From Mariprofundus ferrinatatus (GTDB lineage: Bacteria > Pseudomonadota > Zetaproteobacteria > Mariprofundales > Mariprofundaceae), in contig NZ_CP018800.1 of the NCBI RefSeq assembly GCF_002795825.1, positions 1,798,001 to 1,862,000 of the forward strand: a DNA stretch of 64,000 nt. Reading direction: 5' to 3'. The notes below the pieces were generated by a model, which saw only the letters and a list, made by a program, of their open reading frames with translations, did not search any database and was not told the origin of the DNA. Made by a program: the position numbers and the translations under genes. Shown one piece after another: positions 27,311 through 37,747 of this stretch (its first letter is position 1; every line of letters begins with the position of its first letter).

Positions 27311-29007
27311 CAACCAGCCACCGTCACTCTGAGACACTCCTCAAGAGATATTTCACCACGTTTCACCTTCTCCAACGCCTCCATGCGCAATGTCTTCACA
27401 CCCATGGATACCGCAATCGCATTAATCCTGTCGGAATTTTCACCGGCATAGACCGCGTCGCGAATCTGATCAAACACAGGCATCACCTGATATATACCAG
27501 TACGCCCTTTATAGCCTGTACCGCTGCAGGTCGGACACCCCTTACCTCGCATGGGGCGGTACTGATCAAGCTCCGCCTCTGGCACGCCCGCCTCAAGCAG
27601 TGCCGCGTGGGGCACCTTCTCATCCTCTTTGCAGTCCGGACAGATGCGGCGAGCAAGACGCTGGGCTGAAACCAGATTCACAGCAGAGCCTACCAGAAAT
27701 GACTCCACCCCCATATTCACCAGACGGGTCATGGTGGATGGCGCATCATTGGTGTGCAGCGTGGCCAGCACCAGATGTCCGGTCAGTGCGGCCTTGATGC
27801 CGATGGCGGCCGTTTCATAGTCACGGATCTCACCGATCAGAATAATATCGGGATCCTGGCGCAGGAAGGAGCGCAGGGCGGCAGGGAAGTCGAGGCCGAT
27901 ATCGGGTTTCACATTCACCTGATTGATACCCATAAAGTTGAATTCCACGGGATCCTCAGCCGTGGAGATATTAACCCCGGGCTGATTCAGCTCTGCAACT
28001 GCTGAATAGAGGCTCACGGTTTTACCGGAACCGGTCGGCCCCGTCACCAGCACCATGCCGTAGGGACGGTTAATATTCTCCTTCAGCCATCCCAGTGCCT
28101 GCAGAGAATAACCGAGTTTGGTCATATCCAGCTGGAGGCTGGAGGGGTCAAGCAAACGAAGAACAACCTTCTCTCCAAACAGCGTGGGCAGGACTGAAAC
28201 ACGGAAATCAACAGTTTTAGCGCGTGAAAGGCGAAGCTTGATACGTCCATCCTGTGGAATGCGTCGCTCGGAGATGTCGAGCCGTGCCAGAATTTTCAGA
28301 CGTGAGATCATCGCATCGCGCATACTCATGCGCGGACGCATAATTTCATGAAGCACGCCATCGATACGGTAACGAACACGCAACACCTTCTCGTAAGGCT
28401 CGAGATGAATATCCGAGGCCCCGCGCTTGATCGCATCAAGCAGAATCAGATTGATCAGGCGTACGACCGGAGCAGCTTCCGTTTTTGCGGAGAGTGAAAT
28501 CTCATCGACCTCTTCATCGAGTACCTCAACCACCTCGACATCCATTGCGCCAAGATCGGCCATGACATCATGAAGGTGTGATTCGGTCTCGTTAAGGGCA
28601 TCAAGCTTCTTGATCAGTTCACTTTCCGGAGCTATTACCAGACTGATCTGCTTGCCACTGATAAAGGCAATCTCATCCAGTGCATTGATGTCATAGGGGT
28701 CGGCAACAGCAAGCTTGAGTATGTTGCCCTCTGTTCTAAGCGGCAGCACAATATTCTTGCGAAGAATATCAAACGGAACCTTGGAAGCCCCCTCATCAAT
28801 CTCAACCTTATTCAGGTCCACCACCGGACAGCCGAAGGTTCGCGCCACAAAAGCAACCAGTTGCTCTTCAGTAAAGATATCCTGTTTAACCAGCTGTTTG
28901 GTCAGCGACTCGCCATTCAGCTTTGCTTCACGCACAACACGGTCGAGCTGCTCCCGTGTGATACGGTGCTGACGCAGAAGAATGTCGCCCAGACGTGATC
29001 GATTCAT
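27310..29007 (-). CDS. pilB: type IV pilus assembly ATPase PilB
   Basis: A 565-residue hexameric extension motor. An N-terminal MshEN-type domain (about 1-150) precedes the GspE/PilB ATPase, which has Walker A (LVTGPTGSGKTVSLYSAV), the Asp box (ISTAEDPVEFNF), Walker B (DPDIILIGEIRDYETA) and the His box (ATLHTNDAPSTMTRLVNMG). A four-cysteine zinc site (CPDCKED, CPTCSGTGYKGRTGIYQV) near residue 465-500 separates PilB from PilT retraction ATPases. Start and stop overlap aroE and pilC as TGATG junctions. Confidence 0.96.
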   Translation of the reverse strand: MNRSRLGDILLRQHRITREQLDRVVREAKLNGESLTKQLVKQDIFTEEQLVAFVARTFGCPVVDLNKVEIDEGASKVPFDILRKNIVLPLRTEGNILKLAVADPYDINALDEIAFISGKQISLVIAPESELIKKLDALNETESHLHDVMADLGAMDVEVVEVLDEEVDEISLSAKTEAAPVVRLINLILLDAIKRGASDIHLEPYEKVLRVRYRIDGVLHEIMRPRMSMRDAMISRLKILARLDISERRIPQDGRIKLRLSRAKTVDFRVSVLPTLFGEKVVLRLLDPSSLQLDMTKLGYSLQALGWLKENINRPYGMVLVTGPTGSGKTVSLYSAVAELNQPGVNISTAEDPVEFNFMGINQVNVKPDIGLDFPAALRSFLRQDPDIILIGEIRDYETAAIGIKAALTGHLVLATLHTNDAPSTMTRLVNMGVESFLVGSAVNLVSAQRLARRICPDCKEDEKVPHAALLEAGVPEAELDQYRPMRGKGCPTCSGTGYKGRTGIYQVMPVFDQIRDAVYAGENSDRINAIAVSMGVKTLRMEALEKVKRGEISLEECLRVTVAG

Positions 29008-29888
29008 CAGCTTGCCTGCCAGCCGGGCAGGGCCAGAGGGTCTCTACCCAGACTCATCTCAATATTACGTAAGGTTCCGATCAAAGCCGGGCGCGCGCAT
29101 CCGTGCCACCAGGCAAAGGACTCCGCACCCTGGGCAATCAGCATGGGCAGACCGTCAACACTGTTGCGCGCAGGTTGTGCTGCCCTGCAGAAAGCGGTAT
29201 TTCCATCCGGCTTGTAGACGGCATCAATTGCAACACCTTCCCCGCCAAGTTCAAATGGAAAGTGCTGGCCCGGCTCCAGGCCGAGCGAGGTGGTATTGAC
29301 CAGCAGTATCGCCTCCCCACAGGCACGGGTGACAGCCTCCTGCTCCCATGCAACAGCATGAATATCCATGTCAGGATAGTTGCGTCGGCCTGCCTCCACA
29401 AAAGCAGCCAATCGATCCGGGTTTCTGTTGCAGACATAGACGCTGTTCAACTTAAGTACAGCCAGGGCATGCAATACGGCTCGCGCAGTTCCACCGGCGC
29501 CGAACAGCAGCGCACTCTTACCGGCCACAGCCACGGCAAGACCATCTATGACGGCGACAAAGCCGCGCCAGTCGGTATTGGTCGCCTCCCAGCCGCCTGG
29601 CGTACGACGCACCGTATTCACGGCGCCGATAATCCCGGCATCACCGTCAGGTGAAACCATACGAAACACGGACTCCTTGTGCGGAACTGTCACATTAAAT
29701 CCTTCAACACCCAGTGCACGCAGTCCCTCCATGGCCTTTGGCAACATATCCGGCTCCACTGCAAAGGGAAGATAAACAGCATTAATCTGTTGCTGCTCAA
29801 GGAAAGATGCCTGAAAAGTCGGTGAAAGTGAATGTTTCACCGGCCATCCGATAATCCCATAAAGCTTTGTCGATCCGTTAATTTTCAT
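29007..29888 (-). CDS. aroE: shikimate 5-dehydrogenase
   Basis: Reduces 3-dehydroshikimate to shikimate with NADPH. The 293 residues include the substrate-binding start (YGIIGWPVKHSLSPTFQASF), the catalytic Lys in GFNVTVPHKESV, NTDWRGFV and the nucleotide loop SALLFGAGGTARAVLHALA. The ATG at 29888 has no clear ribosome site. A TTGACA sequence upstream would put the transcript start only a few bases from it. The gene heads the pilB-pilC-pilS-pilR-pilD run, and its stop overlaps pilB. Confidence 0.95.
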   Translation of the reverse strand: MKINGSTKLYGIIGWPVKHSLSPTFQASFLEQQQINAVYLPFAVEPDMLPKAMEGLRALGVEGFNVTVPHKESVFRMVSPDGDAGIIGAVNTVRRTPGGWEATNTDWRGFVAVIDGLAVAVAGKSALLFGAGGTARAVLHALAVLKLNSVYVCNRNPDRLAAFVEAGRRNYPDMDIHAVAWEQEAVTRACGEAILLVNTTSLGLEPGQHFPFELGGEGVAIDAVYKPDGNTAFCRAAQPARNSVDGLPMLIAQGAESFAWWHGCARPALIGTLRNIEMSLGRDPLALPGWQAS

Positions 29889-29896
29889 GCTTCGTC

Positions 29897-29925
29897 AGCT
29901 TAGAAACAGTAACAGAAAGTGTCAA
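29897..29925 (-). promoter_or_regulatory. weak candidate promoter upstream of aroE-pil
   Basis: A perfect -35 TTGACA (29920-29925) is followed at 17 bases by TAAGCT (29897-29902), a poor -10. The implied start point is within a few bases of the aroE ATG. Treat as a candidate only. Confidence 0.3.
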
Positions 29926-29976
29926 AGGGAACCTTGACTCTGGCACTCTTGGTAACGGTTCAGCATCATTCGCGAC

Positions 29977-30879
29977 ATGACCTCCGGAGAGCCACAGAGC
30001 ACAGCACCCTCACCATCCTTTGTGACACTACCGAACCTGCCGGCACCTTACCCCTCCCTGCTCGATTTCTTTGACAACCACTTCCCCTATGTCGGTCGTG
30101 ATATCTGGCGCGAACGCCTGAAGCTGGGGAAGATAAGCGACGAGCGAGGCAAAACTGTAAGCGAGGGCACACCTTTTCGAGTCAATGCCCGCCTGCGCTA
30201 CTTTCGCGAAGTAGTTCAGGAGCACCCCATCCCATTTGAAGAGCACATTCTGTTTCAGAATGAGTCGATCCTCATTGCCGACAAGCCGCACTTTCTGCCA
30301 GTCACTCCGAGCGGCTCATATGTCAACGAGTGCCTGCTGCACCGGCTCAAGCGGCGTACCGGCCTGAATCACCTGGTTCCGGTTCACAGGCTGGACCGCG
30401 AGACTGCAGGGCTCGTCCTTTTCACCGTTGATGAGAAAAACCGGCGTCCCTGGTTTGACCTTTTTCGCTACGGCGGCATTGAGAAATCCTATGAGGCAAT
30501 TGCCACGCTTCCGGCCAATCCGGAAGAAAGGGAGTGGTTGATCGAGAGCCGCATTGAACGCGGCGAGCCGTGGGTTCGTTTCCGCAATGTGGAGGGGGAG
30601 CGCAATGCCCGCTCCCGTATTCAACTCGGCGAAGCCCGGGGAGAGTTGGCAAAATTCGAGCTGGAGCCGATCACCGGCAAGACGCACCAGCTACGCCTGC
30701 ATCTGGGATTGATTGGCTCGCATATCATTGGTGACCGCTTCTATCCCGACTACCAGCCACCCGAAGATCCCCCCAACTATGACAACCCGCTGCAACTACT
30801 GGCTAAAAGACTTGCTTTTGAAGACCCCCTGACTGGCAAGCACCTCTCTTTTGAGAGTGGATTCAGCCTTATCTGGTAA
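29977..30879 (+). CDS. RluA-family pseudouridine synthase
   Basis: A 300-residue RNA-modifying enzyme. The catalytic Asp is in VPVHRLDRETAGLVLFT, and the family stretches ILIADKPHFLPVTPSG, IEKSYEAIATLP and GKTHQLRLHLGLIGSHIIGD are all present. The N-terminal 90 residues look like an S4-related region (WRERLKLGKISDERGKTVSEG). The target uridine cannot be told from sequence. It is divergent from aroE and is followed 64 bases on by the YceH-like gene. Confidence 0.9.
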   Translation: MTSGEPQSTAPSPSFVTLPNLPAPYPSLLDFFDNHFPYVGRDIWRERLKLGKISDERGKTVSEGTPFRVNARLRYFREVVQEHPIPFEEHILFQNESILIADKPHFLPVTPSGSYVNECLLHRLKRRTGLNHLVPVHRLDRETAGLVLFTVDEKNRRPWFDLFRYGGIEKSYEAIATLPANPEEREWLIESRIERGEPWVRFRNVEGERNARSRIQLGEARGELAKFELEPITGKTHQLRLHLGLIGSHIIGDRFYPDYQPPEDPPNYDNPLQLLAKRLAFEDPLTGKHLSFESGFSLIW

Positions 30880-30943
30880 CCTTTGGTTTTAGCAGCAACC
30901 TGCCCGGTGTATCCTTCCTCACTGACCCGCAACAGGAGATAAT

Positions 30944-31612
30944 ATGAGTGATATTGTTTTGGATTCAGATGCCATGCTTACCGACCTTCAGGCGCGCGTA
31001 CTCGGCTGCCTGATGGAGAAACAGATGACCACGCCGGACTACTACCCGCTCACACTTAATGCGCTGGTAGCCGCCTGCAATCAAAAATCGAGCCGTAATC
31101 CGGTGTTGAATCTTACCCCGCAGCAGGTTGGCACCATTATCACTGAACTGCGCCATGAGGGTTTAATTGCCGCCAATACGCTCGCCCGTGCCGACCGTTT
31201 CGAGCAGTTCCTGTCGCGCAAACTGCACCTGTCATCCAAAGAACGTGCTATTCTCTGTGTTATGCTGCTTCGGGGTCCACACACGTTGAATGAGCTCAAG
31301 GTGAATACCAGCCGCATGGTCAATTTCACCGATCACGATGAAATTCTGCAAACCCTACAGGGGCTTATGGATCGTGATGAAGCTCTGGTCATCCAGATCC
31401 CCAGGAGCCATGGCCAGCGTGAAGACAGATATGCCCATCTGCTCTGCGGCATGCCTGATCTCGCTGCAATCCCGGCTCAACCGTCCTCCCCGCCTTCAAA
31501 CAGGAGTTCTGATGAAGTGCTCGAACGCATCAGCCGCCTTGAAGAAACTGTCGCGCGTCTGGACAGGGAACTAAAGGAACTCAAAGAGGAGCACACCTCA
31601 AGCTTTCTGTAA
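30944..31612 (+). CDS. YceH (DUF480) family protein
   Basis: A 222-residue cytoplasmic protein of the DUF480/UPF0502 family. The N-terminal signature is ARVLGCLMEKQMTTPDYYPL, followed by NALVAACNQKSSRNPV. The fold of solved members is a tandem winged helix, but no DNA target or function is established. The C-terminal 30 residues form a coiled coil (RISRLEETVARLDRELKELK). CAGGAG precedes the ATG. A nine-base-pair stem-loop follows the stop before the convergent glmS gene. Confidence 0.9.
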   Translation: MSDIVLDSDAMLTDLQARVLGCLMEKQMTTPDYYPLTLNALVAACNQKSSRNPVLNLTPQQVGTIITELRHEGLIAANTLARADRFEQFLSRKLHLSSKERAILCVMLLRGPHTLNELKVNTSRMVNFTDHDEILQTLQGLMDRDEALVIQIPRSHGQREDRYAHLLCGMPDLAAIPAQPSSPPSNRSSDEVLERISRLEETVARLDRELKELKEEHTSSFL

Positions 31613-31628
31613 CTGACGTCCAAGACAT

Positions 31629-31657
31629 TAATGGGCGAACCAGCAGGCCGCCCATTA
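31629..31657. terminator. stem-loop between convergent yceH-like gene and glmS
   Basis: TAATGGGCG and CGCCCATTA form a perfect nine-base-pair stem around an 11-base loop. There is no T run on either side, so intrinsic termination is doubtful. It may mark the transcript ends or protect them. Confidence 0.4.
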
Positions 31658-31679
31658 TCATCGGCCAGTAATCGTCTCG

Positions 31680-33506
31680 CTATTCAACCGTTACTGATTT
31701 AGCAAGGTTGCGCGGCTGGTCGACATCGGTTCCCTTAATCACGGCCACGTGATATGCCAACAACTGCAGTGGAATACTGTAAACAATCGGCGCTGTGCCA
31801 GGAAAGATGTCTGAGAGCGTCAGGCTCTGGTAACGATCCAGTCCGATTTTCACCTTGTGATCAGAGAAGAGGAAGAGTTCACCGCCACGGGCACGCACCT
31901 CCTGCAGGTTTGAAAGAACCTTCTCCAGAAGCGGGTCATCGGGCAGCGCGCAAACCACCGGCATACTCTCATCCACCAGCGCCAGCGGGCCATGTTTAAG
32001 TTCACCTGCAGGATAAGCCTCGGCATGAATATAGGAGATCTCCTTCAGCTTCAAGGCACCCTCCATGGCCACCGGATAGAACGGGCCGCGGCCGAGGAAC
32101 AGGGCATTGTGCTTATCGGAAAAATCACTGGCCATAATCTGGATCTCATCAGCCAGCTCAAGCACCACTTCAATCTGGCGTGGCAGCGAGTGCAATTCAT
32201 TAACCATGGCCTCTTCCTGCTCAGTGGTTAATCCGTATCGGCGGCCCAGCGCGACAGTCAGAAGACGCAGTGCCACCAGCTGGGTGGTAAAGGCCTTGGT
32301 AGAGGCCACCCCGATCTCAGTACCTGCACGGGTCATAAAACAGACATCCGACTCACGCACCAGGGAACTTTCAGGAACATTGCAGACAGTAAGGCTGCCG
32401 ATATATCCCTGTTCACGACTGCCGCGCAGTGCGGCAAGCGTATCGGCTGTCTCTCCCGACTGCGAAATGGTGATCAGAAGGGAACCAGACGGCACCACCA
32501 CCCTGCGATATCGGTACTCGCTGGCCACCTCGACGCTGCAGGGGATACCTACTTCTTCAAGCCAGTATCGTGCGACAAGGCCAGCGTGGTAACTCGTACC
32601 ACAGGCCACGATCTGAACATGTTTTGTGCTATCCAGCAGCGCCTTGGTTTCATGGCCAAAGCTGTCTTCCAGCAGCCGCCCCTTGTGAATGCGCCCTTCA
32701 AGGGTTTCCGAAACCACCGCCGGCTGCTCATAAATCTCCTTAAGCATGTAGTGGGCGTATGGGCCCTTGTCGATACTGGCATTAGAGAGCATCGAGTTCT
32801 TAACAGGTCGCTCAACCATCTCACCATCAGCGTTGTAGATGGATACGCCATCGCGGCGAACCTCAGCCACATCACCCTCTTCCAGGAAGATAAACTTCCG
32901 GGTAACCGACAGCAGTGCTGCAACGTCGGAGGCAATATAGTTCTCCCCTTCTCCGAGTCCGATCACCAGAGGGCTACCTTCACGCGCAACAATAATACGA
33001 TCACTGTCCTCGGGACTGGAGGCAGCAAGTGCATAGGCCCCATCCAGCTCCGCAGTTGCCTCCACAACTGCTTGCAGCAACTCCTTGCCGGACTCCAGCT
33101 TGTCCGCCATCAAGTGCGCAATCACTTCAGTATCCGTTTCAGAGGTAAATACATAGCCCTTGGCAAGCAGGGCATCTCTCAGCGCATTGTGATTCTCGAT
33201 AATTCCATTGTGGACGACCGCAACCCGGACGCCACTCATATGCGGGTGGGCATTACGTTCTGCCGGCGCCCCGTGAGTTGCCCAGCGGGTATGGGCAATA
33301 CCCTGGTTACCTGTAATATCGGATTGCTCAACCATATCCCTCAACACAGCAACCTTGCCAAGAGCCCTGAATCGTTTCATTTCCCCGGCAGCATCCCTGA
33401 CGGCAACGCCGGCAGAGTCATAACCCCGGTACTCCAGGCGCTGCAAACCCTCCAGCAGCAGGGGTAGTACATTACGATCGGCAATTGCCCCAACAATTCC
33501 GCACAT
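31680..33506 (-). CDS. glmS: glucosamine-6-phosphate synthase (isomerizing)
   Basis: Makes glucosamine-6-phosphate from fructose-6-phosphate and glutamine, the entry to peptidoglycan and LPS amino sugars. The 608 residues begin MCGIVGAIADRN, with Cys2 as the class II glutamine amidotransferase nucleophile. Two SIS sugar-isomerase domains follow (ACGTSYHAGLVARYWLEE; FLGRGPFYPVAMEGALKLKE), and the protein ends in the conserved LAKSVTVE tail. The start overlaps the glmU stop as TGATG. No glmS ribozyme is present and none has room, since the two genes overlap. Confidence 0.97.
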   Translation of the reverse strand: MCGIVGAIADRNVLPLLLEGLQRLEYRGYDSAGVAVRDAAGEMKRFRALGKVAVLRDMVEQSDITGNQGIAHTRWATHGAPAERNAHPHMSGVRVAVVHNGIIENHNALRDALLAKGYVFTSETDTEVIAHLMADKLESGKELLQAVVEATAELDGAYALAASSPEDSDRIIVAREGSPLVIGLGEGENYIASDVAALLSVTRKFIFLEEGDVAEVRRDGVSIYNADGEMVERPVKNSMLSNASIDKGPYAHYMLKEIYEQPAVVSETLEGRIHKGRLLEDSFGHETKALLDSTKHVQIVACGTSYHAGLVARYWLEEVGIPCSVEVASEYRYRRVVVPSGSLLITISQSGETADTLAALRGSREQGYIGSLTVCNVPESSLVRESDVCFMTRAGTEIGVASTKAFTTQLVALRLLTVALGRRYGLTTEQEEAMVNELHSLPRQIEVVLELADEIQIMASDFSDKHNALFLGRGPFYPVAMEGALKLKEISYIHAEAYPAGELKHGPLALVDESMPVVCALPDDPLLEKVLSNLQEVRARGGELFLFSDHKVKIGLDRYQSLTLSDIFPGTAPIVYSIPLQLLAYHVAVIKGTDVDQPRNLAKSVTVE

Positions 33507-34903
33507 CAGCGCACCTTCTTCTGAGGTCGCTTCCAGCTTGCGAGATGACGCTGTGCGTTGCGTTGCGAAAGCGTCAGCCCTCCCTCGGCAACATCCTTGA
33601 CGATAGTACTGCCCGCTCCGATCGTGGCATTGTCTCCCACCTTAACTGGCGCTACCAGCTGGGTATCGGAGCCGACAAATACGTTATCTCCGATTTCAGT
33701 CACGAACTTGTTGGCCCCGTCATAGTTACAGGTGATGGTTCCGGCACCAATATTACAGCCTGCCCCCATATTGGTATCCCCGATATATGTCAGGTGGTTG
33801 ACCTTGCTGCCACGTCCGATCACCGATTTCTTCACCTCTACGAAGTTGCCGATATGAACGCCTTCATCAAGCTGAGCCTGCGGACGCAGACGGGCATAGG
33901 GTCCGATCAGCGCATCTGAACCGACGCTCGCCTGATGAATATGACTGAAGGCATAAACATTCACCCGGTCATCAAGCCATGCATCAACCAGCACAGCATT
34001 GGGGCCGATACGGCACTCATCTCCGATCTGCGTAGAGCCAATCAGATAACAGCCAGCCTGAATCACTGTATCGATACCGATATTCACTCCCGCCTCAATT
34101 CTCACGGTATCAGGCTTCTCGATCGTCACACCGCGACGCTGCCAGTCCTCGATAATGCGGCGCTGCATAATATCTTCGACATGAGCAAGGTGGACGCGAT
34201 CATTCACACCCAGCATCTCATCGGCATCATCCATCGTCACGGCCTCGACCGACTGCCCGGCCTTAAGCGCAAGAGGCACGATATCGGGCAGGTAATACTC
34301 ACCCTGGGCATTGGTATTCCCGATCGCATGCAAAAGATCGAACAGCACTTCGTGGCGTACGCAGTAGATGCCGCTGCTTACCTCGTTGATCTGACGCTGC
34401 TCATCTGTTGCGTCCTTCTCTTCAACAATGCACATGACATGCCCGTTATCGTCACGAACTATGCGTCCATAGCCAAATGGATTGGCTGGCCGTGCCGTCA
34501 GAACAGTAACATCAGCATCGGATGTGCGGTGGCTGCCTACGAGCATGGCAAGCGTCTCGACAGACAGCAATGGTGTATCGCCGCATACAATCAGCACATC
34601 ACGAACGTTACGGATCACCTTCTCGCACTGTTTTACGGCATGGCCGGTTCCCAGTTGCTGATCCTGGATCACCCACTCAAGGTTGGCCGGTTGACCTACA
34701 TGCTCACACACCATCTCGGAACCGTGTCCGGTCACCACTGCAATCGCCTTCGGCATCAGCCCCTCAACCGTGTGAAGAACATGATCAATCATTGCCCTGC
34801 CTAATACCTTATGCAGTACTTTTGGCAGGTTAGAGCGCATGCGCTTTCCCTTACCGGCAGCCAGCACGCAGACCTGCAAGTCCGGATGGTGGAGTTTGCT
34901 CAT
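33506..34903 (-). CDS. glmU: bifunctional GlmU: glucosamine-1-P acetyltransferase / UDP-GlcNAc pyrophosphorylase
   Basis: Makes UDP-GlcNAc. The ATG at 34903 has a perfect GGAGG ribosome site seven bases away and gives 465 residues. The N-terminal uridyltransferase has VCVLAAGKGKRMRSNLPKVL, GDTPLLSVETL and GYGRIVRD. The C-terminal part is a left-handed beta-helix of hexapeptide repeats (IGIDTVIQAGCYLIGSTQIG; NMGAGCNIGAGTITCNYDG). It follows the ATP synthase operon, as in many Proteobacteria, but has its own promoter behind the atp terminator. Confidence 0.97.
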   Translation of the reverse strand: MSKLHHPDLQVCVLAAGKGKRMRSNLPKVLHKVLGRAMIDHVLHTVEGLMPKAIAVVTGHGSEMVCEHVGQPANLEWVIQDQQLGTGHAVKQCEKVIRNVRDVLIVCGDTPLLSVETLAMLVGSHRTSDADVTVLTARPANPFGYGRIVRDDNGHVMCIVEEKDATDEQRQINEVSSGIYCVRHEVLFDLLHAIGNTNAQGEYYLPDIVPLALKAGQSVEAVTMDDADEMLGVNDRVHLAHVEDIMQRRIIEDWQRRGVTIEKPDTVRIEAGVNIGIDTVIQAGCYLIGSTQIGDECRIGPNAVLVDAWLDDRVNVYAFSHIHQASVGSDALIGPYARLRPQAQLDEGVHIGNFVEVKKSVIGRGSKVNHLTYIGDTNMGAGCNIGAGTITCNYDGANKFVTEIGDNVFVGSDTQLVAPVKVGDNATIGAGSTIVKDVAEGGLTLSQRNAQRHLASWKRPQKKVR

Positions 34904-34950
34904 AGATATCCTCCAATGAAACGACGGGAACTGAAGATGATTCAGGGCCA

Positions 34951-34978
34951 ATTATAGGCCAAGAAAATAGGATTGCAG
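34951..34978 (-). promoter_or_regulatory. promoter of glmU-glmS
   Basis: On the minus strand a perfect -10 TATAAT (34951-34956) follows a weak -35, CTGCAA (34973-34978), with a 16-base spacer. It lies just past the atp terminator and about 48 bases upstream of the glmU start. This would decouple amino-sugar synthesis from the ATP synthase transcript. Confidence 0.65.
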
Positions 34979-34995
34979 TGACTTAATTGCAAACG

Positions 34996-35026
34996 AAAAA
35001 GGGCCGCACGATGTGCAGCCCTTTTT
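34996..35026 (-). terminator. intrinsic terminator of the atp operon
   Basis: Read on the minus strand, AAAAAGGGCTGCAC-ATC-GTGCGGCCCTTTTT forms a hairpin with one internal mismatch, followed by a T run. It starts 15 bases after the atpC stop. The flanking A/T tracts would allow it to work in both directions. Confidence 0.88.
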
Positions 35027-35041
35027 GATTATTGTATAACG

Positions 35042-35454
35042 TTACTTCTGCTTCTTCTTCCTGAGCCAGATCAGACGTGCGGTCATCATGGCCAGCTCAG
35101 CTTCAGCTGCAGCATAATCGATATCGTCTTTCTGCATATCGAGCAGCTCTTTCGCCTTGCGTTCAGCTTCGATTGCAGATGCCTCATCAATATCATGGGC
35201 ACGCTCGGCCGAATCGGAAAGAACAGTAACCATATCAGGCTGAACTTCCATAAAGCCGCCTGACACGAACACCTCATCAACGGTTTCGCCATTGGTGATG
35301 CGGAGTTCACCGGTGGTCAGAGCACTGAGCAGAGGACTATGTTTTGGCAGAATACCGAGTTCGCCGGCCGCTCCGGGAGCAACCAGAAACTCAGCTTCGC
35401 CACGATAGACCTCGCGCTCGGCTGTAGCGACCAGCACTTGCATGGTAGAAGCCA

Positions 35455-35455
<1 letters not shown>
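35042..35455 (-). CDS. atpC: F1Fo ATP synthase epsilon subunit
   Basis: A 137-residue part of the central stalk and an inhibitor of ATP hydrolysis. The N-terminal beta-sandwich shows VLVATAEREVYRGEAEFLVA, GELGILPKHSPLLSALTTGE and VFVSGGFMEVQPDMVTVLSD. A C-terminal helical pair (about 85-135) follows. The start overlaps the last base of the atpD stop. It is the last gene of the operon, before a strong terminator. Confidence 0.96.
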
Positions 35456-36873
<1,418 letters not shown>

Positions 36874-36877
36874 CTAT

Positions 36878-37735
36878 TTAACCAGCCGCAGCTGCGCCGG
36901 CACAGATCTCTGCCAGCTCCTGCGTAATGGCGGCCTGACGGGCCTTGTTATATGTAATGCTGAGATCCTTAACGATATCTTTCGCATTATCAGTTGCAGC
37001 CTTCATCGCAACCATTCGTGCTGATTGTTCACAGGCCTTGTTCTCGAGAACTGCATGATAAACCAGAGACTCAACGTAACGTCGAAGAACACCTTCCAGA
37101 ACCTCTTTTGCTTCCGGTTCATAAAGGTAATCCCAATATCCTGCTGTTGATTCATTTTCAGGAACCGGGCATGGCATCAGACGCATAACAGTTGGCTGCT
37201 GGGTCATGGTGTTGACGAATTCACTGAATACGAGATGAACTGCATCCAGCTCGCCAGCCTCATACTTCTCAATCGCAAGTGTTACCACACCAAGAATATC
37301 GGAGAGCTCAGGGCTGTCAGATATATTCTCAGCAACACCGCTTATGTGTGCTCCGACCCGACGCATGAACATGCCAGCGCGACGACCGATGGTGAACACT
37401 TCAATATCAGCCGTCTGCTCTTTCATAAGACCAAGCGCTGCTTTGAGTGCGTTAGTATTCAGACCACCACAGAGACCCTTGTCCGTCGTAACAATAATAA
37501 CGCCGACTTTCTTGATCTCTTCACGTTCAACAAGGAATGGATGCTGATATTCAGCATGTGCATTCATCATGTTACCGACAACGCGCTTGACACCTTCGGC
37601 GTAGGAGCGTGCAGCAACCACACGATCCTGAGCCTTGCGCATCTTCGATGCCGCAACCATCTCCATCGCCTTGGTAATTTTACCGGTGTTCTGGATGGCC
37701 TTGATCTGAGTGCGAATTTCCTTGGCTGAAGCCAC
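36878..37735 (-). CDS. atpG: F1Fo ATP synthase gamma subunit
   Basis: A 285-residue rotor shaft. The N-terminal helix MASAKEIRTQIKAIQNTGKI and the C-terminal helix (ARMVAMKAATDNAKDIVKDL, NKARQAAITQELAEI) form the coiled coil inside the alpha3beta3 ring. ITTDKGLCGGLNTN is the family signature in the Rossmann-like part. The start is GTG at 37735 with an AGGAG ribosome site. Confidence 0.96.
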   Translation of the reverse strand: MASAKEIRTQIKAIQNTGKITKAMEMVAASKMRKAQDRVVAARSYAEGVKRVVGNMMNAHAEYQHPFLVEREEIKKVGVIIVTTDKGLCGGLNTNALKAALGLMKEQTADIEVFTIGRRAGMFMRRVGAHISGVAENISDSPELSDILGVVTLAIEKYEAGELDAVHLVFSEFVNTMTQQPTVMRLMPCPVPENESTAGYWDYLYEPEAKEVLEGVLRRYVESLVYHAVLENKACEQSARMVAMKAATDNAKDIVKDLSITYNKARQAAITQELAEICAGAAAAG

Positions 37736-37747
37736 AATAGACTCCTA

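Noticed and set aside
31680-33506. glmS ribozyme
   Set aside because: The glmS start overlaps glmU, which leaves no leader in which a ribozyme could lie.
32586-34804. Long frames antisense to glmS (293 residues) and glmU (289 residues)
   Set aside because: The composition is typical of shadow frames, and both lie fully inside strongly supported genes on the other strand. The same reasoning removes the 301-residue frame antisense to nuoD.
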